A stretch of 64,000 nucleotides of DNA. Origin: Ramazzottius varieornatus (taxonomy: Eukaryota; Tardigrada; Eutardigrada; Parachela; Ramazzottiidae). The translations under genes and the position numbers were made by a program. The DNA lies in contig BDGG01000006.1 in assembly GCA_001949185.1 (NCBI GenBank), positions 788,827 to 852,826 of the forward strand, written 5' to 3'. This document shows, piece after piece, positions 1-9,800 of the stretch (the stretch's first letter is position 1; the number at the start of each line of letters is the position of its first letter). The notes under the pieces were generated by a model. That model worked only from the letters and a program-made list of their open reading frames with translations. It had not been told where the DNA came from and did not search any database.

Positions 1-38
1 CTTATGCAGCGTGCTAGATGATTTGCGATCGATATAAC

Positions 39-794
39 CAGGGTCGGTAGAGTACTGGTCGTACAGCTGTATAACACGGTAATGTCGGATTAGTGGAACC
101 ACCATTTCAAACCTGATTGAAGAAGGCGGAAACACACCGACACGCCCATCAGAACTGATGACGTCACACTTTGCTAAACAAACAAATTACAAAACAAGAT
201 CACAGTAACAGAGAAGAATAACACAACGAAGCATTGGTCAGCTGGAAGGCGTAACGCGGTAGATTCTCTCTTTAGGTTTTCTACGCTTTGTGACCTTGTT
301 TACTTTGTGACCTTATACCCCATGATGCTTGCCATGAAGGCCGATCACTCACCTCAGCGAGGATAATCGGGAGAAAGGGGGACGAGAAGACAGGAAACGA
401 ACGTCGAGCACCCGATGACAGGAAAGCAGGCAGCCTAACACTGGGCTTCATCGGCCAACCTAAAACATAGTCATTATGAGGGAAATCAAGGTAAACAAGG
501 GGATACCAGGAGACGAGAAGAAGATCCAGAAATCGCACAAAGTCTGATGCAATGTCTGCGTCAGTTCACGCACACTCGGTGGCGTATGCATGTGCTTGTC
601 GCGTCCCATTGTAAGTCAGCAGATTGGTCACGCACCACCCTACCATTACTGGGCGGCGACGTGCACGCGCCTGACCAATCGAAATCGTGTTTTTCCTTGT
701 TGCGGCTAAGCTTGTGTGAAGTTTCCCATGAAGCTAAGGCCATTCAAAACCTTTCGAGCAATCAACCTGTACGACCAGTACTCTACCGACCCTG
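39..794. repeat. Foldback hAT-like non-autonomous element
   Basis: Terminal inverted repeats of about 35 bp match nearly perfectly: left from 39 (CAGGGTCGGTAGAGTACTGG) and right ending at 794. The CAGGG start is typical of hAT ends. ATATAAC directly flanks both ends (32-38 and 795-801), which fits a 7-8 bp target duplication. No long ORF inside resembles a transposase. Confidence 0.65.
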
Positions 795-802
795 ATATAA
801 CG

Positions 803-3800
803 AGCATGTACAGGTGCAAGAGTCGGCATTTTTATCCTTTCTTCTTTTATTGACGCGTACGGTTCTAGAAAGAACCGGTTGTACACTGTAAGTCGGTTAC
901 AGATATTGGACATTCTGACGTAGAATGATTTTTGACTACAAGTTTGAAAATTAAAAACAAACGGCACGTCGGTACTGCACGTTGTGCCAAGGACCATTGG
1001 GAGATGGTAGCCCTAAAAATCTTTTGACTTCACTAACTTGCTCACTAAATGTTGCACGAATGCATACGCGGGAATACGTCGAGCAGCTACTTCGTTACTG
1101 TAGTTCTACCGTTTACACGTCTCAAGACCCAAGAAGACTTCAGTCAGACATTTTTCCCGGTTTTTCTTCGCCTAAACCCAGGCGTTTGCGGTTCAACATT
1201 GACGACACGAGTCCATCCAATTATGTAAATAACAAGATCTGGAATCCCAGTGGAACATATGGTCAGTCCGCAAATGATGCGCCCTAAAGCTGGATAAGTG
1301 TTACGTCAATATCTCTCGCATGACTTGCCGTCGACAATAAAGCTCGTTTATCAATGGGTCGCTGTATGACTCGGTCAGTTCCCGGTATAGTGATCTATAC
1401 GACTCGTGAGCCAAATAAATCAGGAGGGCATGCTGAGTATTTTATGACGACCCTGAAAACATTTTGCTGACAGAGATCGCAAAGAGGGAAAAGCCTGTGC
1501 GTGCGCATAGCAGGCTGGTGCTCGCCCGCCCGGAAAGAATCTTCGTGTGGTCCTTGAACTGCTGTCGGTAGCACATATCCAGCCGACAGTTTGTCTTGTT
1601 TGTTATTTCGGTCGGCCAAAGGACTGTGTCAGCCAGTTTTCCTTAGGTCAATGTAAACTCATGGCGACGGGACCAGGCACTTTTCTTGATCCAGTAATCT
1701 GGCTTAACACAGATTTGCTCGTCGAGTCTTCTCCGGTCGGGACGTGCAGCGAAGTTTCTGCCAATGGTGTCAATACCTAACTGTATAACTTTATCATGAA
1801 AATCATTTTGGTCTTTCAAGAGTGATGAATCTATGGAAGTTCAATGCCGGGTACATATCTTATCCAGCAGGAAGTTCAATTTCAAACAACCAGTGCGCCG
1901 TGCCCACCACAACTTGCGCTGCACGTCACAGGGATATTCGTTGGTTTGTATGGGCTGATCTCCTCTGCTGTTGACGTCACTGCGGTGGAGCTTGGCCCAC
2001 TGTGATTCAGCACTGGGACATAACCACGACCCATTTACCGCTTGTTTTTCCACTCGTTTTCTCCTGATTTACAGCACCGATAAAATTGCTGCTGCTGCTG
2101 CTGCTGCTGCTTTTGCCCGACGGCCAAATTTCGCCACAACGAGCAAAGGTCGAAGGGAACGTGGCTTTTTTGAAATTCGGCCTAGATTTCAATCGCAGAC
2201 GACCTGTGGATCGCCTGCAGAAGAACGGCTGGTGCTACTCGCCACTGGACACTGAAGACGGGCTGGTGCGTAATTTAGCCAGCCAGCCATAAATGTCTGT
2301 TTCACTGCTGGAGTTTTTCGAATCTTAAACGTCCAACTGTCTTCTGTGCTTCGGAAGACAACGAAGCCATTGTGCTGGGGAAAGATCCGAGTGACATCTT
2401 TCTTTTTCTCAGCCGCCTGGTGCGGAGTTGATGTCTGTTCGGCCTATGCTTTGCCATACGGGATATTACACTTAGATGACGGACAGGAGGATGTTCTAAA
2501 ATAAACCAAGGATGTTGATGGACAGTCGTCCTTCAACTTGACTGAGCCATCTACTCGTAAGTACCGTGAGAATGAGAGCCACTGACTACAACGTTTCTCT
2601 TCGACAAACGACCGGATTTGATGTGCATCATCATGTCAGCAGTTACAGATTGCGTGCTGCTTGTTAGAGGAACACGGAAACGCGGAAAGCGTGGCGGTGG
2701 AATGCGAGTAGGAATGCTTGTCTGAAGGTACACCCAGAAATCCAGCTTAGCTGGGTATGGTTTGATTCTGATTGATAATCACACCCAGACTGTTTCATGA
2801 TCTGAAGGCACTATGCCAACCAAACCAATTGTTGACGTATTGATGACGTCATCGCGGATTGCGCACTGTAGTAATCGGCGCACTGTGGTGTGTACGCCTT
2901 CGTTGTCTCACACCTGCACACTGATCCATTCAGCGTTTTTGTATGCAGGTGCATGACAGTAAGCTTTGTTTACTTGCGCGATGGCTGCAGCTGTTGGCGA
3001 TTCGTCTTTTCGAAGCTGCTCACTCGATTGGGTTTCTTCTCCTGTGTTTAGAGTTCCATTTCCGGTTGATGCGTGTGACTCTATGATCTTGCACAGCAGC
3101 GCGACGTTTTGCCACCGATCTATCTCGACGAGCGCTGGAAGCTTTGTTTGCCGATGGCGGAGTAGCTGCCACTAACGAACTGGTTATTACCACCTGGCTG
3201 CCAGCCAAGGCAGGAAGCTCGATGCTTCGCATATCAGCTGTACGGAGTGAAGGTTATCTCGGATAGTGTCTACATTTTAATCGTGGCCACTTGTCGCTTT
3301 AATGATACATTGGTTGCAGGCAACCTTAACACTTTCACCACCACGCTTTGTGGATGGTTCTTTCCTTCAAAGCCGGCTGGAGTCGCTTGTGCAGCTGTGC
3401 ACGTGGATATCGCCACAACAAGCACTCGCCGGCCACCCCAACCTCGACGGTAACCCATTTTGTAATCTCATCCATTTCATATCTGTGTCCATCCTGGAAT
3501 AATCCGTAGACGACACTGTGTAAGGCAAATTGTTCTTCGACAGTTCAAACAATTCCACGTCACTTCCAGTGTGCAAATTTGGCGTCTTGTGATCTTGCCC
3601 GCTGTAATTTTCCCGTATTCCGATATCCAAAACCAATAACTTTTCATTTTCCCAGTCGAGTGATCTGTCGCAAAAATCTCCACCCTGACGAGCGCAAAGA
3701 TCGTGAATAAATTTTGTCTTGAATTTTTTCCGCTGTCTTATCGAATCTAATCTGTGCCGAACGCTGTGCGAATTCATATGGGTACTATGCCAGGCCACGT

Positions 3801-3854
3801 GGGTCCATTCGAAATGGGACATTTTCACTGACTTCTTTTGACTTTTTATTTTAG
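803..3854. other. No recognised gene; upstream region of the kinase gene
   Basis: No ORF here matches a family I recognise. A 75-codon ATG ORF at 1063-1287 (+) has no recognisable domain. The region may hold non-coding 5' exons of the kinase gene, because exon 1a begins right after a splice-acceptor-like TTTTAG at 3849-3854. The one clear feature is a short trinucleotide repeat. Confidence 0.4.
2088..2111. repeat. (GCT)8 microsatellite
   Basis: Eight uninterrupted GCT triplets. The short poly-Leu, poly-Ala and poly-Ser ORFs over it on both strands are consequences of the repeat, not genes. Confidence 0.9.
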
Positions 3855-6800
3855 GCGAAGGAAGACGAAAGTTGCGAGGAGCTGACCGACGGTTGGATCC
3901 TGCAGCCCAATCTTTCCTCCGTTTCGCCATCCTCCCTCGAAGCCGTCACCATGTACAACCATTCCATCCTGCTGACCAAGATGACCAAGAAGAAGGAGAC
4001 GCAGCAAACCCTCGAGGAGTTGCAGCGCCGCCTCAAGATGAAAGACGAGTACATTGAGCGTCTGGAGCACGACCTGCGGGAAAAGTCCGAGATCATCACG
4101 CGCCTAAACAGTCTGGTCGACAAGTACCAGAGTGTCTTCTCCACCAGCCAAAGCCTCCTCTCGGGCCCCAAGCGACGTCGCAATGCCGGTGTCAGTGCTG
4201 AACCTCTGCGTGGCACGCAAGCCATGGAATTCCGTAAGGATTCCATCAAGAAATACGACAAGGGCAAAAAGTAAGTGTTAACTGTAATGACTCTAAAGAT
4301 GATCCTCCCACTCCGATGGGCTGCGGGGGATGTGTTGACGTGTGCCGTTTCGTCAACAAGACAAACTGGCGTGAAATAGGGGGATTTGCTCTTGCTGTGT
4401 GGACGATTGAGCCCTCCGGAAGCAACAGCTGCCCAGCCAGATATCGACTGATTCGTCTTCTCCTTCACGGCTAATAGCTAGCTCAATTGTTACACACACT
4501 CTTCAGTGTTGCTACTTGACTCTCATGGTGTCGTTGCCTAAATTATCAGTAGATTTTAGTATTGCTGTAACCGACATATACTCCACGTTGTATCCCGATT
4601 TCCTCAAACATTTTTCTGAACTCAGGAAAACTCGACACACATTTTGGGCAAAAAAGTTCGACACAGTTAAAAATATGCTACATTGCAGTCCAAGCAAACG
4701 AGAAAAATTAGGGATTCTAGTTGTAGGATGTGAATGTTTTTGGATGATTGAATTATTTAGCATTGAACGGTGGAATTTCCGGTGGCTGTGTGCTTGCACG
4801 AGCAAGTTTGCTGGTGTGAACTGCGAAGTTTGGCAATGAATATTTTTAACGGTGGCTGTTGGCCTTCACCTCGGTGTGCTGGTTCGTGATAAATATTGAT
4901 GGCTTCCCGGAAGTAAAAGTTTGTCGTAGTGTAAACCATCAAAATAACAGTCTTAAATATTTGCTCGAGTGTACTGCTTCCCTCACGTTAGCTTCGAGCA
5001 GGACTTTTATCCCTGTGGTGGTGGTCAGGTTGAGGGTCTTTTCCTTCCTGAGTAGACTTGAAACTTTTCTTACATTTCCCACGGAGGAACTTCGTGATCC
5101 GAAGAGAAAACGCGACACAAAACAGCCAAAATGTGGCTTCTCTGTTGACCACATCGAAAGCAGCGCCATCTGTCGAGTGCGGGACGGGCTACCATGGCCG
5201 CCCTAGCGTACGGTGGACGGATGCGAAACGAAGATGATTTCAAAAAAAGACGTGCTGTTGGTTTCAATCAAATCTTTACATCAGATCGTAGGAAATAATG
5301 TTGTTTGACAATGTGCTTAAGTGGAAGGTGGACGGTGGTTAACCGGAAGGAGTATGGGTGAATGATCGATAACTCAAGGAGGACAGCAGCGCATCGTGTG
5401 CGCAGAGAGTATATGAAGGCGGATGGCTGTACGGTGTTTGGGTGGCTTCGGCCCCCATATACTAAATTGGAAACAATACAGAGAAGATTAGCATGGCCCC
5501 TGCGCAAGGATGACACGCAAAAATCGTGAAGCGTTTCCAAATTTTTTTCCACCATCTCCATGCGATGTTGATCCGACCGATATTTTTTGGGATTTTGTTT
5601 TTGTTCGCTTTTGCTAGATTTCGAATTCAAAGTTCCATTCCACGGTAGAACTTTTCAAGTCGCATGAAGGACTATAGGCAGCGGTGGAAAGGCAGTCTAA
5701 TTTTCGATTCATGTGGAAAACCGTATGAATTGAGTCGTTCCGACTTCCGAATCGGGAAAGTGGTTTACAGTGGCCGAAACAACGGTTCTCTTTGGGCTTT
5801 CAAGAAAGGTTCGAACATGTGGATTAGGGGTAATTTGCTTTGTGATTGATGATTCGATGTTGCTTGTCTCGACGGAGCTCTTCCCACTCGCGTCTGACTG
5901 AGTGATACATTTGACTCTTCGGCTTCTGGACCAGTTTTGAAGTTAATCAAATTCTATCGAGTTTTTCCAGTGTCATCTTGTGGAGTGGTAGTTAACTCTA
6001 ACGGATGGTGGTTCTTTGCACGCTGTGATTGGGGCTAGTTATTCGCTCGAACGACCTTGTGACACGGGGAACCAATTTGCGGTGCAGCTGCTGATTGATT
6101 CACGACAATTACGATATCCTTGTCGCTGACATGTTATTTCGCAGAGTGGCTGGCAGCTGCATAAAAGCGAGAAAGTTTCGGGATGAATCATCAATTACAA
6201 AAATAATGGAACAGGAAAAAATCTGAAAAATCCACCATCAAAAACAATCGTATTATAACCCCAGTTTCCTACACTGTGGTAAGCTGGCAGGCGGGCAAAA
6301 GAAGCGTACAGGGACGCTATTTCAAGTGGCGCAGGTTTCTAACGTTACTGCCTGGAAGCTCGCGCCACTCGAAATCGCGATTTTGTCGAGTTGTTCTCCC
6401 CAGTGACGCACGCCACCGTTGTTTTCAACTGGATGCGTGCGCCACTTGAGATGACGATTTTGTTCCTGTCGTTGGCAGGCCTTCCATCGATGGTGAAGCC
6501 AGTTAGAATCAGAGGGAAGCATGTCTGAGGGATCATTTAGCCGAAGTTTTGAATATCACTTCGCGGTCTTTCGAATTCCGATGATGAAGTCGCGAAATGA
6601 CAAAATCTGACGTTCTGATCATAGCGTTCCGGATTGAGCAGTTGCAGCCGTGGGACGCCCCGGCGCTGATAGACAGAACAAGTCGCTGTGCCGTGGCCTC
6701 CTTCCTCGTTCTCTTCGCAGTGGCGAAACGCCTCTGTTCCGTGGCCCGAAGTCTCGTCTACAGTCCTTGTTCTTTGAAGGGACTGAGTTTTAGGAAGGCG

Positions 6801-9800
6801 GTACGAACTAGGGAGCCATCAATCACGGCGTGTCCATCATCGACACGTGTTCTCTCTCCTTCATCTCTCCTCCTTCGCTTTCCGTTCCGCACACCCGCTT
6901 TTATCCTGTCAAGAAGCATCAGTATCGGCTTTCCTCTTTCCTCCGAAGCCAAGAACGAAGACGGATGTGCAGACAGCTTAGCAGGGGTGTTTCTTGTGAA
7001 TTCTTTCTTCTTGGCCTCCATGCTTTACTTTGCTTATTGATGGGATCGTTGCGGCAGTTCCAATGGGCCCTTCTTCACAAGATTCAGGAGGTGGAATTTA
7101 AGAATATCCAACTGTCGGAATTACGCCAGCATTTGGCTGCCAAGGAGCAGCAAGTTGATTCTCTGGTGAAGGAGGTGGCCAGGCTGGAAAAGGACCTACA
7201 GAAAGCCAATGCTATGGCTGCCAAGACACCTTTGCAGGATATGCAGAATAGGCAGCGCATCGCCGATTTTCCCTTTGTTACAGTGGCGGCCAGTGTGGTG
7301 GTGGCCAGCAAGAATGGCAGAAAGAGGGTGGCAATCTCGGCCGAACCCACTGCCGATATCTTTGCGGCTGGAACTATCCTTCGACGAGTGCCCAAAGCTC
7401 TTTCGTACGTATGTCAATTCGATGTATTGCCTAGTTTCCTTGCCCGCAAATTTCCGCACATTGCACATTGTAAGATGGGAGCTCGGCAAACACGAACAAA
7501 TCGTGGGTTTTCAAGTGGCGCACGTCGTCGTTGGTTTTGGCTGCAAGCTTGCGCGGCTTGGGTTAACATACTGGCAAGATCGTTTTCCGAAGTGGCGCAC
7601 GTTTGCAGTGCTTATGGTTGAACAGTTGCACCATTTGAAAAATTAGTCTGACCGAATTTGTTTCCTGAGCTCCCAGGCATAAGGGAAAAGTTTCTGAAGA
7701 ATTACCCATGCTGACAGAAACCATAGAACTCTCGTAGAAAATTGTAAGGTGTAATGTCGAAGTTGACAATTTGCTGTCCTCAGAGCAAGTTCACTCTCTA
7801 AAATCGATGCAGCAAAAAAAGCCAAAGTGGCAAACGAGCGGTTGTGCAGTTTGTTTGTTTTGAATTCCACCTTGATTTTTATTTGACCTAGTGAAACTCA
7901 TCAGTAAAGTGTATTTTGAAAGTTCTTGGCGCTCTTGACATTTGCTTGCTTGTTTCAACAAGTTCACGGAGTATCCGTTGCACTTTATTGGAACAGATTC
8001 TCAGGAAGGTACGGCTAATTGTACCTTTTACATAAGTGTGTCAATTTGGGTTATTGCTGATGCGCAGTCACGCGCGTCACCGACTTCGTAATTCCGTAAC
8101 TTCTTTTGAGTTAGCAACTTAGCACAAAACTGCAAATATTGTCAAGTAGGCAGAAGTGTCTGGGTTAAGGCCCAAGTATTGCGTCTAGCATGACACTGAT
8201 TTCCAATTCTCGTCTGGAAGCATGCATGAACAATTCCATTTTGCGTTGGCGCCACTGATTTTTGAATTGTTTTATCATTTTAAAATTTTGTGAGTTTTAT
8301 TGAGGCTAATTCGATGGATGGAATTTAGTCAAAAGTGGCCGACCGTCACCGGTGTCTTTTTAGGGTACACACGCAACGTGATTGCCAAATATCTGCGCTA
8401 TCTCGCTGTTGTCCCGTCTGTCATTTACGCTAATCTGAAACTATGTTATGGTGGGGGATCCGATGACCACGATGGAATAACGCCGTACGTTATCCGTGTA
8501 ATTTGATAGGTTCTCTGACGTCAGACGATAATTTAATTTATCGTTGCTTGTTTTTCCCCATGTGCGTGGACCGAATTCCTGACTGTTTCAAGCTGTCCAT
8601 AATTGCCGCTAAATTACGCTAATATTGTTGGAACGGAAGCAGGGTCGTTTTTCACTGAGAAAAGATCTTCAAAAAACTATCGTTTGCGCCAGTATCGAAT
8701 TTCTGCCGAGACTGATGTCCGAAGTGGCGCACTTTTACCGTTTCTTTGCTGAAACTGTGCGCCACTTACTGGAGTAGCGCATTTTTCCAGTATTATTGTC
8801 CGAAGGCGAGCGAAAAAGTGAAATTATCGCGTTTGTTTGCATAGCTCCCAAAATATTATCTTGTGCTTTTTTTTCTCGTTGCAGATCAAAAGCTACGATC
8901 AAGCAAGCCATTTTGGAGAATGACTTTATGAAGAACTATGACCAGCAAGAAATCTCGGAAATTGTCGACTGCATGTACTATGTGGAGTACGCTGCTGACG
9001 AACTCATCATCAAAGAAGGGGAAGATGGCAAGGTCATGTACGTCCTCGAAGGTCAGAAAAAATCGTGCAACGGAGGACATTCGAGAAATGGGAGGCCGAT
9101 AAATGATACGTACAAGGCTATTTTTTCGAAGTGGCGCACGCTGTCGGTTCTTTTATCTGATACCGTGCGCCATTCGAAATGAAGATGCTGTGCGTTTCGT
9201 TTGCGGGCGTCACGAATTTGCATTTCACGGATTCTGACAAGCGTGGATTGCAGATGGGGAGGTCGAAGTCACGAAAGACGGCAAGAAGCTGTGCAGTATG
9301 GGTCCCGGCAAAGTGTTTGGCGAGCTGGCCATCCTGTACAACACCAAGAGGACAGCCACTATCCGCGCCGTGGTACCCTGTAAAGTGTGGGCCATTGATC
9401 GACAGTCATTCCAGATGATTATGATGAGACAAGGCATCGTCAAGCAAGAAGAGTACATGAAATTCCTCAAAAGGTTTGTCCACTTCTCGTCGAACGTATC
9501 AACATATTTGAGACCACGGCTGCTGTGTCTAGTAGCGCAAACGCCCAGCAAATTCTGTATGCCGACTTCGGCAAAACAATCTTGCCGCGGTTTTTCGAGT
9601 GACTCGCGCTTCTAGCACATAACGCTGAGCCCGTGCGCCATTTGAAATTTCGTCGAGTTTGTTTGCCGAGCTTCCAAATTTGAGCTGATTGATGACAGAG
9701 CGTTTCGTTTTTTCTTTCAGTGTTCCAGCAATGAAAGCACTTCCTCAAGAAACGCTGGCTCGTATGGCCGACGTCATTGACGAGGTAGGCTAGTTTTGCA

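Noticed and set aside
2007-2292. ORFs with poly-Leu, poly-Ala and poly-Ser on both strands
   Set aside because: They are produced by the (GCT)8 microsatellite and have no protein-like sequence on either side.
3367-3930. 187-codon minus-strand ORF
   Set aside because: Partly antisense to PKG exon 1a, low-complexity in places, with no domain or splice support.
3846-4468. Minus-strand ORF antisense to PKG exon 1a (205 codons)
   Set aside because: It is the shadow of the coiled-coil coding exon. The plus strand has clear homology.
6830-7039. N-terminal extension of PKG exon 1b upstream of ATG 7040
   Set aside because: The frame is open, but the family resemblance begins exactly at MGSLRQF. The upstream residues look non-coding.
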